A stretch of DNA of 64,000 bases from Xanthocytophaga agilis (GCF_030068605.1 NZ_JASJOU010000003.1:434001-498000), one strand, 5' to 3'; positions 40,881 through 51,241 are shown, numbered from the stretch's first letter. Numbers and translations: made by a program. The notes: generated by a model from the sequence alone, not told the origin.

Positions 40881-42056
40881 TCAGGCATAAGCAGATCTTT
40901 TTGCTTTTTCCCAGGCCGCAGGCTGCGACTGACGGACAAAACGCAAAAAACCAAAAAATACTGCAACATTCATCATGCTGAAATACAGCGGAATCAGAAG
41001 CAATTTTATTTTCCTGCCACGGCCATCAGCATACCAGCCAATGTATGCCATTGCATAGAACAGAATTTGAGAAATTGTGAACAAGGTATAGAATCCCCCT
41101 AACTGGAAAGACAAATAGGCACTTACAGGCAACAAGATAGCCAGAATCAATGGCGTCAAACTCCAGCGTAATACCCGGTGTGAAACATAAAGAAATGTTA
41201 CTATCGGATGCTTAAATATATTCAGCAGGCTTGTAAGCCGAGACATAGATTGCCATCCTCCTGCACAAATGCGAATTTTACGTTTCATCTCATCTTTCAA
41301 TGATTCAGAAGGTAATTCGGAAGCAAATGCCTTAGGTTCATACACTACCTTATATCCTTTCTCTACAATTCTCAAAGATTGGACAAAGTCATCCAGAATA
41401 CTATCCTCTTCCAGAGGAGCAAATAGTTCTTTACGAAAAGAAACCAATTCACCAGCAGCACCCATCAGGCTATAAATATCCGAATCACACCGTTTCAAAA
41501 AAGACTCATATTTCCAATAAAGTCCTTCTCCATTTCCAGCTGCGGATTGATCCTGCTGTACTTTCTTTTCTCCGGATACTGCTCCTACCTTAGGATCTTG
41601 GTAGTGTTTGATAATTTCCCGTACAGCTTCTTTGTTAAGACGCGTATTACTATCTGTAAAAATTACCAGTGGGTGTTTTACAAAATGCATTACCCGATTC
41701 TCTGCAGCAGCTTTACCTTTACGGGCAGCTTCGTGTACATGCAGTACCCGAGGATATTTTTCCAGGATAGAGGCCGAATGGTCATTCGAACCATCTGTAA
41801 TCACAATCAGTTGAAGCTTCTCAGCCGGATAATCAAGTTCCAGGCAATTTTCTATCTTTTGTGCAAGAATATCTGCCTCATTGTAAGCAGGAATAACCAA
41901 TGTCACTTCCGGCTCATATGATTGGTCAAAATTTTTCTTTGTCCATAATTTAGTAACCTTTGCCCATATACCAACCAGCAGGGCATAGCCTATAAAGGTA
42001 TAGAATACTATACTTACACAGATCCAGAACAGGATTTCAATAACTTGCATATACAT
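40881..42056 (-). CDS. Membrane glycosyltransferase family 2
   Basis: 391 aa. N-terminal TM (about 5-30), GT2 catalytic domain (about 45-280) with VTLVIPAYNEADI, VITDGSNDHS, TDSNTRL (DxD-type), GAAGELVSFRKEL and EDSILDDF, and the acceptor-side motif KRKIRICAGGWQS, then three to four C-terminal TM segments. It adds a sugar to a lipid-linked or growing chain at the cytoplasmic face. It is the last gene of the EPS cluster; its start overlaps the preceding GT4 gene by 20 bp. Donor and linkage are unknown. Confidence 0.92.
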   Translation of the reverse strand: MYMQVIEILFWICVSIVFYTFIGYALLVGIWAKVTKLWTKKNFDQSYEPEVTLVIPAYNEADILAQKIENCLELDYPAEKLQLIVITDGSNDHSASILEKYPRVLHVHEAARKGKAAAENRVMHFVKHPLVIFTDSNTRLNKEAVREIIKHYQDPKVGAVSGEKKVQQDQSAAGNGEGLYWKYESFLKRCDSDIYSLMGAAGELVSFRKELFAPLEEDSILDDFVQSLRIVEKGYKVVYEPKAFASELPSESLKDEMKRKIRICAGGWQSMSRLTSLLNIFKHPIVTFLYVSHRVLRWSLTPLILAILLPVSAYLSFQLGGFYTLFTISQILFYAMAYIGWYADGRGRKIKLLLIPLYFSMMNVAVFFGFLRFVRQSQPAAWEKAKRSAYA

Positions 42057-43227
42057 TTGAGTGAGAGGTAGAGATTCGACCAGCTATTTTTTCATAAGTG
42101 GCCAGTGTAGAGAGTGCAGTATCTTTCCATGAAAATGAAGTAGCCCGACTCTTACCAGCTTTTCGGAATCGTTCAGCCAGAGCTGTATTACATAGCATCT
42201 GTTTCATGGCCACCGCCATCTCTCCTGCATCTGCGGGATTAATTAGTAATGTAGCTCCTCCACTAATTTCAGGCATAGAGGTTGTTTGTGAGGTTATCAC
42301 AGGAGTACCACAAGCCATAGCTTCAATAATAGGAATACCAAATCCTTCACTAAAAGAAGGAAACAGAAAACAATCTGACAGATGATACAGAGCAGCCAGT
42401 TCCTCTGATGTTAAATAGGAAACCAGATGTATATATTTTCGAATATCCTGTATGCCCTCTTCTGTCAATTTCTGCATCAGATAAGCTTCATCTATGCCTT
42501 TAATGACTAATGAAGCCAGATTGGGATTCTGTTGCTGAAAAATATAGAAGGACTTTAATACGCCTGTAAGATTCTTTCGGGGTTCCGTATTACCCAGAAA
42601 AAAGAAAAACTTTTCCGGCAAATGGTATTTGTGTCGAATCTGTGCCAGATAACGTTCGTCCAGTTCTTCAAAGAAATGTGGAGCTACTCCATTATAGGTC
42701 ACCTGAATTTTTTGTTCAGATACATTAAGCACCCGTGCAATCTCATGTTTCTGAAAGTTGGATACAGTAAGCAGCGCGTCCGCTTTTCTGGCAACAGAAG
42801 GAACGACCCACTTTCTATACATATTTCCAAAATGTTGATAGGAATTACCCTTCTTTCCCTTAATCTGAGGATCCTTTTGCATGAATATCACATCATGCAA
42901 TGTCAGTAACAATTTGGTTTTTAATATCAGAGGGGCTGTATTAGCCGTGCAATGCAATAGATCTAAAGAATACTTTTTTGCCAGATCTGGTAAAGTCCAT
43001 TGTTCCCAAAGAGGATAAGATAAGGTCTTCTGGGTTATGATATGAAAGTTCTTAGTCTCATCTATGCATTGTTCATCTTCGCCCGGTTGGGCAAAAATGT
43101 AATACTGATTTATTGTATCTATTTTCTGTAGAGCTTTTATTAGCTCCAGTGCATAGATATCCATACCATGTTTTCGGGCACGAAAAAGCCGTTGGGCCTC
43201 GATACCAATCCGTAAAGGTGTATTCAT
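42037..43227 (-). CDS. Glycosyltransferase family 4
   Basis: 396-aa GT-B retaining glycosyltransferase. N-terminal half opens RIGIEAQRLFRARKHGMDIYALELIKAL; the C-terminal nucleotide-sugar-binding half has FFLGNTEPRKNLTGVLKSF and the E-x7-E motif in SFSEGFGIPIIEAMACGTPVIT. No TM segments. Resembles WbpX/MtfB-like mannosyl- or rhamnosyltransferases, but donor specificity cannot be read. Overlaps the downstream GT2 gene; 2 bp separate it from the acyltransferase gene upstream. Confidence 0.93.
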   Translation of the reverse strand: MNTPLRIGIEAQRLFRARKHGMDIYALELIKALQKIDTINQYYIFAQPGEDEQCIDETKNFHIITQKTLSYPLWEQWTLPDLAKKYSLDLLHCTANTAPLILKTKLLLTLHDVIFMQKDPQIKGKKGNSYQHFGNMYRKWVVPSVARKADALLTVSNFQKHEIARVLNVSEQKIQVTYNGVAPHFFEELDERYLAQIRHKYHLPEKFFFFLGNTEPRKNLTGVLKSFYIFQQQNPNLASLVIKGIDEAYLMQKLTEEGIQDIRKYIHLVSYLTSEELAALYHLSDCFLFPSFSEGFGIPIIEAMACGTPVITSQTTSMPEISGGATLLINPADAGEMAVAMKQMLCNTALAERFRKAGKSRATSFSWKDTALSTLATYEKIAGRISTSHSNVYASY

Positions 43228-43229
43228 AA

Positions 43230-44189
43230 TCAGGCCTTTGTATACCCAAAGAAATATTTATTAACGAAAGGCAAAGACGAAGTCAGATAGACTGTCAGGT
43301 AAGTGGCAACTACTGTAATTAAAAAGAGAGCGACTGTAAGAGGTCCTTTAATGGTCAGAAATGAACTGGCAAGCAGAATTACTGAATAATGATATAGATA
43401 AATAGCCAGTGACTGCTTGTTACAAAAGAGAATGAATGAATTTTTAGTTAGTGTCTGTTCCGAAGCATATACTATTGCCCAATAAATCAGACCTATATTT
43501 AATACCCAATAAGGCAAAAAAGAAACCAGTCGGTTAACAGGAAAATAAATAGAAACTATCAATAAAAATAAAGAGACCCCTGCAACAAGCAATACATAGT
43601 GTATTTTAACCTTTGGAACTAAATCCGGATACGCCCTTAATATATATCCAAGATAAAAAAATCCAAAATAGCCATAGATACGTTTATCCCCCAGATAATA
43701 TAACCAGGGATAGATTGCATTGTCAGGATGTTCTCTATAGAGGATATACCATCCCAGACAAAGAAGCATACTTGCACCCAAAACAACGTTGTAAGGAACA
43801 TTCCAGTATTCAAATAACTTTACAGTTAATACCATACATAATAAGGCAGGTACAAACCATAAATGATAGTATGGATATAGGATCTCATGTTGTGGATCAA
43901 CCGAAATATTCAATAACCTGCGCCACAGATAATAAATACCTACTGCCAGTATCCAGGGTATAATCATCCGATATAGATACTTGTGCAAAATCTGGAATGT
44001 ACTTGTATTTCTGATATAGTCCCGTTTAATAAGAAATCCGCCTATACCCAGAAAAAGAGGCATATGGAAAGAGTACAGAATAAATACTGGCGTACCAGGA
44101 GAGAGGCAATGAGAAAGCACTACCAGAATAATAAGTACTCCGCGAATAGCATCCAGACCAGGATAATAGGTCTGTGTTTTAAGGCTCAT
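43230..44189 (-). CDS. Acyltransferase family 3 membrane protein
   Basis: 319 aa, about ten TM segments. The opening GLDAIRGVLIILVVLSHCLSP contains the R-G and catalytic-His positions of the Acyl_transf_3 family (OafA/NodX-like), which O-acetylates or otherwise acylates surface polysaccharides using cytoplasmic acyl donors. LWFVPALLCM in the centre is also typical. Overlaps the preceding glycosyltransferase gene by 11 bp, so it belongs to the EPS operon. Confidence 0.9.
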   Translation of the reverse strand: MSLKTQTYYPGLDAIRGVLIILVVLSHCLSPGTPVFILYSFHMPLFLGIGGFLIKRDYIRNTSTFQILHKYLYRMIIPWILAVGIYYLWRRLLNISVDPQHEILYPYYHLWFVPALLCMVLTVKLFEYWNVPYNVVLGASMLLCLGWYILYREHPDNAIYPWLYYLGDKRIYGYFGFFYLGYILRAYPDLVPKVKIHYVLLVAGVSLFLLIVSIYFPVNRLVSFLPYWVLNIGLIYWAIVYASEQTLTKNSFILFCNKQSLAIYLYHYSVILLASSFLTIKGPLTVALFLITVVATYLTVYLTSSLPFVNKYFFGYTKA

Positions 44190-45396
44190 AGACAGGCTCT
44201 TTTTGTTTTAATAATGAAGGCTTCAATGCATCGTACATTGCCTGGGCAGATGCGTCCCATGTATGTCCTTTCGCAAATGCCGTTCGGGCTAATGCCTGTG
44301 CATGATTGTCTTCGGCCAGTGCTTTTTCAAGTAAAACAATATATTCACCTGAACTTTTTGCCAGGTATACATAGTCTGCAAACATCTCCATAGCACGTGT
44401 ACTGGTGGCAACAACAGGTTTACCCATTCCCAGATACTCGTCTATCTTACGGGGATAATTGCCTATAGTAAGTTCATTTACCAGTTGCGGATTGATACAA
44501 ACATCCAGATGTTGTAAATAAGCAGGCAACTGAGATGGTGGCTTAGTTCCTGTGAAGTAGACATTTTTCTTCTGATGAAGCCTGGAATCTTTAAAAACCT
44601 GGTCTTCCGGCCCTACCAACACAAAACTCCAGTCAGGTCGGGCATCAGCAAGACTTTCAAGCAAGGTTATATCCAGCCGGGCAGCAGTAAGAAATCCAGT
44701 ATATCCAATAATAGGTCTTGGCAAGTTGGTTAATTCAATAGGAACGGAATGTTTAACAGCAGGATCAAATGCGTCCAGTTCACATCCCTGACCTATATCA
44801 TAACTTTGGGGATTACTTTTACGCGCATAGTCTGCCAGATAAGCAGAGTTAGCTACTACCAGATCTGCTTTTTGCATCAGTTCTGCTTCGCTCCAGGTAC
44901 CATGTTTTTTAAAATAATCTTGTGTAATCAGATAATCCCGTACATAGTAAATATATTTCTCAGGATGTATCAGTTCTTTCTGATTCAACCCTAAAAACAT
45001 TTGGCTATCGTTAAATAAAGTAAATCCGGAAAATTCTAACTGACAGATAGCTTTCCAAACGGATTTTGCCAGTAATCTGTTATTGTATCCATTCAACCGA
45101 CGAAACAACGACTTTGAAGTCAACCAATTGATTGATAAACAAATACAATCAGGTGTATAGATCCATATATTTGTATCTACCTGCTGTAAAGATGGTGCTA
45201 CATTCCAGACAGATTTTAATCTCTGACGCACTTTAGGATCTTTTCTTCCCTTCAACACAGTCTTGATATCCAGAGGAGGATTCACATACAATACCCTGTT
45301 TTTCCTGGCAAACTCCATAGCAAGATTTCGGGCATTACTCCCTATCTCCAGATCCCAGCTTTGCTGGACCAGCATAACAATATCTTTATTTTCCAT
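44179..45396 (-). CDS. Glycosyltransferase (GT-B, GT4-like)
   Basis: 405 aa. GT-B fold with N-terminal DIVMLVQQSWDLEIGSNARNLAMEFARKNRVLYVNPP, a central linker RPIIGYTGFLTAARLDITLLESLA and C-terminal YLGMGKPVVATSTRAMEMFADYVYLAKS. It resembles TuaH-like and other EPS glycosyltransferases; the E-x7-E motif is not perfectly conserved, with EYLGMGKPVVA in its place. Its first codons overlap the 3' end of a small 40-codon gene by 11 bp. Probably cytoplasmic and peripheral to the membrane. Confidence 0.88.
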   Translation of the reverse strand: MENKDIVMLVQQSWDLEIGSNARNLAMEFARKNRVLYVNPPLDIKTVLKGRKDPKVRQRLKSVWNVAPSLQQVDTNIWIYTPDCICLSINWLTSKSLFRRLNGYNNRLLAKSVWKAICQLEFSGFTLFNDSQMFLGLNQKELIHPEKYIYYVRDYLITQDYFKKHGTWSEAELMQKADLVVANSAYLADYARKSNPQSYDIGQGCELDAFDPAVKHSVPIELTNLPRPIIGYTGFLTAARLDITLLESLADARPDWSFVLVGPEDQVFKDSRLHQKKNVYFTGTKPPSQLPAYLQHLDVCINPQLVNELTIGNYPRKIDEYLGMGKPVVATSTRAMEMFADYVYLAKSSGEYIVLLEKALAEDNHAQALARTAFAKGHTWDASAQAMYDALKPSLLKQKEPVYEP

Positions 45397-45508
45397 ATCG
45401 TCCCTTTTTTACGGGCTGAGCAGCTAGTTTCTCTTTCACTTTCTTCCCATTCAAAAATCCAAATACAAGTGCCAGAATAGCAGGTATAGCAATAATATCC
45501 CAAGGCAT
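45386..45508 (-). CDS. Small membrane protein, 40 aa, in EPS operon
   Basis: Read directly from the complement: ATG at 45506-45508, coding MPWDIIAIPAILALVFGFL followed by a basic tail (NGKKVKEKLAAQPVKKGRYGK), stop at 45386-45388. One hydrophobic helix then a strongly positive cytoplasmic-looking tail. It fills the only gap between two EPS genes (5 bp after the GT2 stop) and overlaps the next GT start by 11 bp, which is the spacing of a real operon member. No homology is recognised. It may be an accessory subunit of the preceding processive GT2, but this is inference. Confidence 0.6.
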   Translation of the reverse strand: MPWDIIAIPAILALVFGFLNGKKVKEKLAAQPVKKGRYGK

Positions 45509-45513
45509 AGTTG

Positions 45514-46713
45514 TTACAGTTTAGCGTTAGATGTTGATGTATGAGGAGTATGAATAAATGTATTACCAGCTTTCCGGCTGCGAATCAAGGCAATACTCAT
45601 TGCTTTCAGAGCAACTGGCAGATTGCCTAAGGCGTGCCAGAGTTGTTTGTTATAGAATCTCTTAGGAAGTGCAATCAGTAAAGCACTTCCAGTAAGAATA
45701 AGTAGTGAAAACCAGAATAGAAATGAAGGTCCCCAGGGTAAGAATATACTCAGGAAAGTAATTCCCGTTAAAATACCCATAAGCAATACCCGAGGTAGCA
45801 ACAGGGACTGTACTATCTTATCAAAGAAGGCAACATTTCCATTAAACAGAAGTTGATACAAACCAGCTGATAAGTGTCCTCCAACGAAATCAATCTGGGT
45901 GGCAATCCAGCGTGTGCGTTGTTTAGTAAAGACCTGGGCACTTGATACTTTCTCATCATACACCCATCCTGTTTCCAGATAGTGAATGGTCACCTTGTCA
46001 CGTAGCACTCTTATATCAAGCTCTTTATCTTCACCAGCAGTTTCACCAATATCAGCAAGCAGCTTCTTAAGATAGGTAAACTCAAAAGCCATTCCTGAAC
46101 CAATCAGAGCAGAGGATAATCCTACCGCACGGTGTCCCTTACGGAATATATGATTATTGACCTCCTCATTGCAGGCATCCAGTAAGGCAAAAGATGTATC
46201 CACATTTTTGGCAGTCCGATGTCCCTGAACCACCCGATATCCATTATCAAATGCAATATCCACCTGATTCAGAAATCCATCACTCATAATATTGTCTGCA
46301 TCCAGTATCACAGCAATGGGATAAATATGTTCAGGCAACAGGTCTATAGCATATCGGAGTGCTTTTCCCTTAGTGCTTTTCTCGAAATGTACCTCTATCA
46401 CTTCTGCACCTAAACTACGCAATGTCTGAAGAGTAAATGCCTGTAACTGATCAGCAATGACAACAACCCTGAAGTCACCTGCATAGTTATGCTTTAAAGC
46501 TTTCTGGGCTGTCTCAAGAATAACAGCATCTTCTTTATAGGCAGGTATCAATACACAAATAGGCCTGTTTTTATAAATGGGCTTGTTGGCTTTTATGCCT
46601 TCCTTATAAAAATGTCCAGCTACAGCGAAAAACAGTAGATATACAGTATGAAATGCCAGATAGCCAGCTGTAACATACAATATTACCTGAATCACAGTTT
46701 CCAGTATACTCAT
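45514..46713 (-). CDS. Membrane glycosyltransferase family 2 (processive type)
   Basis: 399 aa from the ATG at 46713 ([13 protein letters not shown]); the longer frame upstream is a cysteine-rich shadow of the acetyltransferase gene. N-terminal TM (about 5-30), GT-A domain with [29 protein letters not shown] and the QxxRW motif ([10 protein letters not shown]), then three TM segments. The D-D-D-QxxRW set is the signature of cellulose-synthase/hyaluronan-synthase-like enzymes, though many single-addition EPS enzymes share it. Its ATG overlaps the acetyltransferase stop (ATGA). Confidence 0.92.
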   Translation of the reverse strand: MSILETVIQVILYVTAGYLAFHTVYLLFFAVAGHFYKEGIKANKPIYKNRPICVLIPAYKEDAVILETAQKALKHNYAGDFRVVVIADQLQAFTLQTLRSLGAEVIEVHFEKSTKGKALRYAIDLLPEHIYPIAVILDADNIMSDGFLNQVDIAFDNGYRVVQGHRTAKNVDTSFALLDACNEEVNNHIFRKGHRAVGLSSALIGSGMAFEFTYLKKLLADIGETAGEDKELDIRVLRDKVTIHYLETGWVYDEKVSSAQVFTKQRTRWIATQIDFVGGHLSAGLYQLLFNGNVAFFDKIVQSLLLPRVLLMGILTGITFLSIFLPWGPSFLFWFSLLILTGSALLIALPKRFYNKQLWHALGNLPVALKAMSIALIRSRKAGNTFIHTPHTSTSNAKL

Positions 46714-47336
46714 GGTTTTATTTTTTTTATAGGTTTTGCAGGTACTCCTGCTACTACTGTATAAGGCTCTACATCCTTGCTGACCACAGCACCTGCCGCA
46801 ATCACAGACCCTCGCCCGATTGTTACACCTTTTAGAATGATCGCTCTGGTTGCAATCCAAACATCGTCTTCAATAATGATAGGGGCTTTTTTACCAGATG
46901 AGAAATGATTGGATGGATCATGAAAATCGTCATCCATAATAATGGTATAGGGAGCCATGCGAACATTCTTACCAATTTCAATTCGTTCACTGGCAGAAAT
47001 ATGTACACCGTTTACTCTTGAATTATCACCAATAGATAACGTAGCTCCTTTTCCTACAAAGATTTTTGCCTGCTGAATAACCGACCATATACGTACCTGA
47101 TTACCAATACTAACATGTCCTTCATTTTTGAACATAGGTTTTCCTTTTACAGACACCATTTTTCCTATCTGGCATCCCCGCAGATAATAGCGGGCAGCTA
47201 GCATCTTGCCAATACCAGCAAACAAATCCAATCCCATACGCAACATCAGTTGCAGGCCAGACTGACCTGGATGTTGTTCACGAATCAAAGCAGCACGCTG
47301 GCTAAGTACTGTTTTTACATTTGTTATTGCATACAT
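46710..47336 (-). CDS. Left-handed beta-helix O-acyltransferase
   Basis: 208 aa. Residues about 70-205 form hexapeptide repeats ([10 protein letters not shown]-type turns, [76 protein letters not shown]), closing with [13 protein letters not shown]. This is the WcaF/NodL/maltose-acetyltransferase class using acetyl-CoA; the catalytic His is likely the one in DDDFHD. It would decorate an EPS repeat-unit sugar. The N-terminal 60 residues are an amphipathic extension. Starts 91 bp after the preceding GT2 gene. Confidence 0.92.
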   Translation of the reverse strand: MYAITNVKTVLSQRAALIREQHPGQSGLQLMLRMGLDLFAGIGKMLAARYYLRGCQIGKMVSVKGKPMFKNEGHVSIGNQVRIWSVIQQAKIFVGKGATLSIGDNSRVNGVHISASERIEIGKNVRMAPYTIIMDDDFHDPSNHFSSGKKAPIIIEDDVWIATRAIILKGVTIGRGSVIAAGAVVSKDVEPYTVVAGVPAKPIKKIKP

Positions 47337-47427
47337 ACAAAAGGCTGGTTTACTGTCACAGGTAAATCATTGCATTCACTACTTTCAATTTCTGTCAGAT
47401 TATTGCGGATTATAAGGGGACACATAT

Positions 47428-48360
47428 CTATCGTGTGATAAATATATTCTGATGAATATTTTGTCGGCTCAGATGCCATCTTACCCCCCGCCATAAGGCA
47501 TCTACATGTTTCCATTGCCGTTGCAAACCGAACATCAAAGTATTTTTGGGAATAGCTACCAGAAGAAAAAACAGGATACTTACCCATTGCTGCCACCCTT
47601 TCAGATTTCTTCGCATAAATAGCAGGCGGTTTCTGTTGAGATAGTACGTTTTTAATACAGATCCCTTCCCTACTGACATAGATTCTTTATGATAAATCGT
47701 TGAAGTACCCACATAATGACAGGAATATCCTGCCCGCTTGATCATCTCGCACCAATCATGCTCTTCATAGTAGAGAAAGTATTGTTCTGGCATTAATCCG
47801 GCTTTATGAATTACTTCCATGGGAACCATCATAGCTGCACCATTTGCCAGATCTGTTAACCGAAGATCATTGTATTGCCCTTGATCTTTCTCTTTGCTGC
47901 CAATAGCACTACCTCTCCCTGTCCAGTGATTGATACCAGTGCAACCGGCATATTGAATAATGCCTTCCGTACCATAATAAATAATCTTTGGAGACGCCAC
48001 CCCAGCCGTGGGATTATTCTCAAATAATTCAACCAAAGGTTCCAGAAATCCGGCATCTACTTCCGTATCGTTGTTGAGAAATAATACATATTTGCCTTTG
48101 GCTTGTCTTACAGCCAGATTATTACCTCCTGCAAATCCAAGGTTCTCTTCAGACTCAATAAGATGTACTTCTGGAAATCGTTTTTTAATCACAGAGGAAT
48201 CTTCTAATGGAGAATCATTATCCACAACAAATACTTCTATATTCGGATAAGTCAGCTTTCGCAAAGAAGTAAGCATCGCACAGGTAATCTCAACCTGATT
48301 ATAGATTACACTTACAATAGAAACCAACGGTCTTTCCATATCAACCTTTTGATCAGACAC
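47428..48360 (-). CDS. Glycosyltransferase family 2 (rhamnosyltransferase-like)
   Basis: 310-aa soluble GT-A enzyme. VSIVSVIYNQVEITCAMLTSL opening, VFVVDNDSPLEDS, GFAGGNNLAVRQAKGKYVLFLNNDTEVD (DxD equivalent NDT) and LYYEEHDWCEMIKRAGY. This block pattern is typical of WbbL/RfbF-like rhamnosyltransferases and related GT2 enzymes. It is the first glycosyltransferase after the polymerase gene. Acceptor and donor are unknown. Confidence 0.92.
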   Translation of the reverse strand: MSDQKVDMERPLVSIVSVIYNQVEITCAMLTSLRKLTYPNIEVFVVDNDSPLEDSSVIKKRFPEVHLIESEENLGFAGGNNLAVRQAKGKYVLFLNNDTEVDAGFLEPLVELFENNPTAGVASPKIIYYGTEGIIQYAGCTGINHWTGRGSAIGSKEKDQGQYNDLRLTDLANGAAMMVPMEVIHKAGLMPEQYFLYYEEHDWCEMIKRAGYSCHYVGTSTIYHKESMSVGKGSVLKTYYLNRNRLLFMRRNLKGWQQWVSILFFLLVAIPKNTLMFGLQRQWKHVDALWRGVRWHLSRQNIHQNIFITR

Positions 48361-48424
48361 TGTTTGAATACTATTTACATTCGGGAAAACTCCCTACTTT
48401 TCGTCTATGTAATTATGGTTTGAC

Positions 48425-49885
48425 TTATATAGCTAAAGATGCAGTTGAAAGCTGACATTTTTCCAACTCCCATTGAGGTCCCAGAAAAACAAAGACCCAT
48501 GATAAGTACACAATCATTCCGGAGGGCATCTGATTCAATACTTCATTTCCATAACTGGCCAGTAATACTCCCGCAAAACCAGCAGTCAGTGCAGCCAGCT
48601 TTTGTTTTAATGCCTTATCTTCAGTCATCCAAACTATTCCACAACACTTGCCTAATATGTATAACATGATTCCAAACCAGATGAGAAACCCTACAATACC
48701 ATACATAGCCCAGACCTTGACATACAAACTATCAGGGGGGATCGTGGAAAGAAACTTGTCTGCATTATATGTCACTCCCCACATACCTATTACACCTACA
48801 CCTCCTCCAAAAGGCCGGGAACTCATGTAATCTCTTAATATCTGCTGATTTTTAAAACGGACTTGTAGTGAAGGATCATTGGGATCGAGTGAGGTCCGCA
48901 TACGAACAATATCAGAATTATTATTTCCTATTGTTGTATACTTTAGTATACCAAAAGCAATCATTGCGACAATCATTCCCAGAATCAGGATACGAGTTTG
49001 TCCACTTAAAAACAGATAGGTAAAAATCCCTCCTGCCAATACAAACATCGCCCCTCGTGTACCAGAGATGAGCATTCCATAGAGAATAAGCAATCCCATT
49101 ATTCCAAACAAAGCCTTCTTCCATAGTTTATAGGGTCCCAATGCAAGCACAAGAGAAATCACAGCCACATGTGCTTGAGAAGCCCCAAACTGAGCAGCTT
49201 CACTATAAAATGAGAATACACGTAATTTGCCAAAAAGCAAATGTGTTTTTTTTGCACCTGCTTCCAACCATAAATGTTCCATTTCATCTACTCCCAGATA
49301 CAATTGTTTTATTCCATACAAAGCCCCTAAAGTTGAAAAGCCAAGCACCAACATCAGAAATAGATTGAGATCCCTGGGTTTATCAAACACCATAAACGCC
49401 AACGGAACAATCATATACCAGGCTAGGGCAGAAGAACGCATTTCATAAAACCATCCTACTATACTAGCTCCTGCCGGATTGCCAATTTCCAGAATATTGA
49501 TGATCATCCAGGCTGTTCCCATTTTGCACAAATCATTTTTTGTCTTGGACATGGGAAATCGATCTGTCTGGTAAAACAGAATGGCCAACCAACCCAGCAG
49601 CAATAAAGCTTCCATTCCCAAACCAAATGGCGGTCCTTTCACATGTCGTATGACTCCCATAATCACAAAACAATAGATGATATAGGTTATGAGAGCAATA
49701 CGCGGTTGTAAAAACAATCCAATAAAAAAGGCAATGGCAAAAGGCAGTGCAATGAGTAACCCTGGAATAACGATTCCCTTGCGAACTGTTAGCCAGCCAA
49801 GCGCAATTGCTGCCAGTATACATATTGGCCATATATATCTGACGATCCAGGGCTTTTCTGAAGAGAATGCATTTATTTGTGCCAT
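48425..49885 (-). CDS. O-antigen ligase/polymerase-like membrane protein (Wzy)
   Basis: 486 aa, about 12 TM segments with a large extracytoplasmic loop (about 315-395). The Wzy_C-type segment is visible in YGMLISGTRGAMFVLAGGIF (the SG-TRG block) and the loop contains SRPFGGGVGVIGMWGV, including an Arg typical of ligase/polymerase loops. In an EPS cluster with a flippase and a chain-length regulator it is most likely the repeat-unit polymerase. Overlaps the flippase gene by 13 bp. Confidence 0.88.
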   Translation of the reverse strand: MAQINAFSSEKPWIVRYIWPICILAAIALGWLTVRKGIVIPGLLIALPFAIAFFIGLFLQPRIALITYIIYCFVIMGVIRHVKGPPFGLGMEALLLLGWLAILFYQTDRFPMSKTKNDLCKMGTAWMIINILEIGNPAGASIVGWFYEMRSSALAWYMIVPLAFMVFDKPRDLNLFLMLVLGFSTLGALYGIKQLYLGVDEMEHLWLEAGAKKTHLLFGKLRVFSFYSEAAQFGASQAHVAVISLVLALGPYKLWKKALFGIMGLLILYGMLISGTRGAMFVLAGGIFTYLFLSGQTRILILGMIVAMIAFGILKYTTIGNNNSDIVRMRTSLDPNDPSLQVRFKNQQILRDYMSSRPFGGGVGVIGMWGVTYNADKFLSTIPPDSLYVKVWAMYGIVGFLIWFGIMLYILGKCCGIVWMTEDKALKQKLAALTAGFAGVLLASYGNEVLNQMPSGMIVYLSWVFVFLGPQWELEKCQLSTASLAI

Positions 49886-51216
49886 GCAGGTCCCTCCTTT
49901 TGTACAGGCTGAATATACTTCAACACTGCACCTTTAATAATCACCCATCCACGACATATTGTATCGCTAATGCGGACATATATAAATCTGCGACTTAAAT
50001 AAAAACCCAGGAGTATTCCAATAGCTGCATTACACACAGATACAAATGCAACTACATGCAGATCATGAAAAAAATACAAGGCCACTATATCACCCAAAAT
50101 ATTGAAGATGGCCATTGCCAGCACTTTGGTCAGATTCAGCGCAGGTTTTTGCAATGCATCCAGTAATACTCCGGAGAAACGATCCATAGGTAGAAATAAC
50201 CCATAACACAGAAAAACACGGAAGATCCCTGCTGAAGAGGCATAGGCATCACCACCCAACCATACTACCAGATGATCCGCCATCACAAAACAACCTACTA
50301 ATACTGGGATAAATAACCATGAGACTACTCCTGCATATTGATAAAACAGCACCCTCATCTCTTGTTTATCACCCAGATTGTACAAACTCGAAAAGCGAGG
50401 AAAGGCAGTACCTACAGCACTACGTAAGGGAATCTCTAACACTTCAACCAGTCTCAAAGGAATAGAATAGATACCTACAGCAGCTGGGCCCATAAAGGCA
50501 CCAATCAAAAAGGTATCTGCACTTTTAAGCATGTTTGTAGCTGCAAGTGTACCAAAAGAATATTTTCCCAACCGGAATAATTCTTTTACACGTCTCCAGG
50601 ACGCCAATGAAATAGTATATAATTTAGCCCAACCAGAAACAATCAGAAAGGTACAGCATACTAATTGCAGCAAAGCATGCCCTACAATCACATCCTGCAG
50701 AGAAATATGATAGAAAAATACAACCCCTGAAATAACCAGCAATCCAATGCTATTTATGAAACGCAGAAGCAGTAATCTATCAAAACGATGTTCAGACTGC
50801 AGGATAGCTTGACTCAGATTAAATGGAATAGTAATAAACCCAACCAATGGATACCAATACAGGAAAGATACTAAACCTTGATTCCAGTCAGCATGTCTGA
50901 AGAATGAAGCTATAAATAATAAGGATCCTGCAGTCAGAGATATGAGGGTAATCAGTTTCCAGGCAGCTCCAATAGTCTTATTCTTCTCAGACTCTTCTTT
51001 TCCGGAAATTCTCATTACCAAAGCAGTTTGAACACCACCTGACTTAATCATTTCCAGTAAAGTAAAAGAGGAAAGATATAGAGCCCAACTACCAAAATCA
51101 CTTTTAGAGAGACCACGTGCTAAAAGCATAAAAGAAAGCAACCCTAAAAGAGCAGGTAACAGATTTCCTGCCAATGACTGGAGATGCTTATTTTTAACTA
51201 TAGTAGCTATATTCAT
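49873..51216 (-). CDS. Oligosaccharide flippase (Wzx-type, MOP superfamily)
   Basis: 447 aa, about 12-14 TM segments. The N-terminus reads HLQSLAGNLLPALLGLLSFMLLARGLSKSDFGSWALY, the standard start of polysaccharide-translocase (RfbX/Wzx) proteins. Its role is to flip undecaprenyl-linked repeat units across the inner membrane. It lies between the co-polymerase and the polymerase genes, as expected for a Wzx/Wzy-dependent system. Confidence 0.93.
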   Translation of the reverse strand: MNIATIVKNKHLQSLAGNLLPALLGLLSFMLLARGLSKSDFGSWALYLSSFTLLEMIKSGGVQTALVMRISGKEESEKNKTIGAAWKLITLISLTAGSLLFIASFFRHADWNQGLVSFLYWYPLVGFITIPFNLSQAILQSEHRFDRLLLLRFINSIGLLVISGVVFFYHISLQDVIVGHALLQLVCCTFLIVSGWAKLYTISLASWRRVKELFRLGKYSFGTLAATNMLKSADTFLIGAFMGPAAVGIYSIPLRLVEVLEIPLRSAVGTAFPRFSSLYNLGDKQEMRVLFYQYAGVVSWLFIPVLVGCFVMADHLVVWLGGDAYASSAGIFRVFLCYGLFLPMDRFSGVLLDALQKPALNLTKVLAMAIFNILGDIVALYFFHDLHVVAFVSVCNAAIGILLGFYLSRRFIYVRISDTICRGWVIIKGAVLKYIQPVQKEGPAWHK

Positions 51217-51241
51217 ATCCGTTCCTGCTTAGTAAAATGAA

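Noticed and set aside
46714-46860. Cysteine-rich N-terminal extension of the GT2 frame starting at 46860
   Set aside because: It lies entirely within the acetyltransferase gene in another frame; the GT2 begins at the ATG at 46713 next to a normal TM anchor.
47324-47596. 90-codon minus-strand frame across the GT2-acetyltransferase junction
   Set aside because: It is an alternate frame of the GT2 3' end and the short spacer; neither end matches an expected domain.
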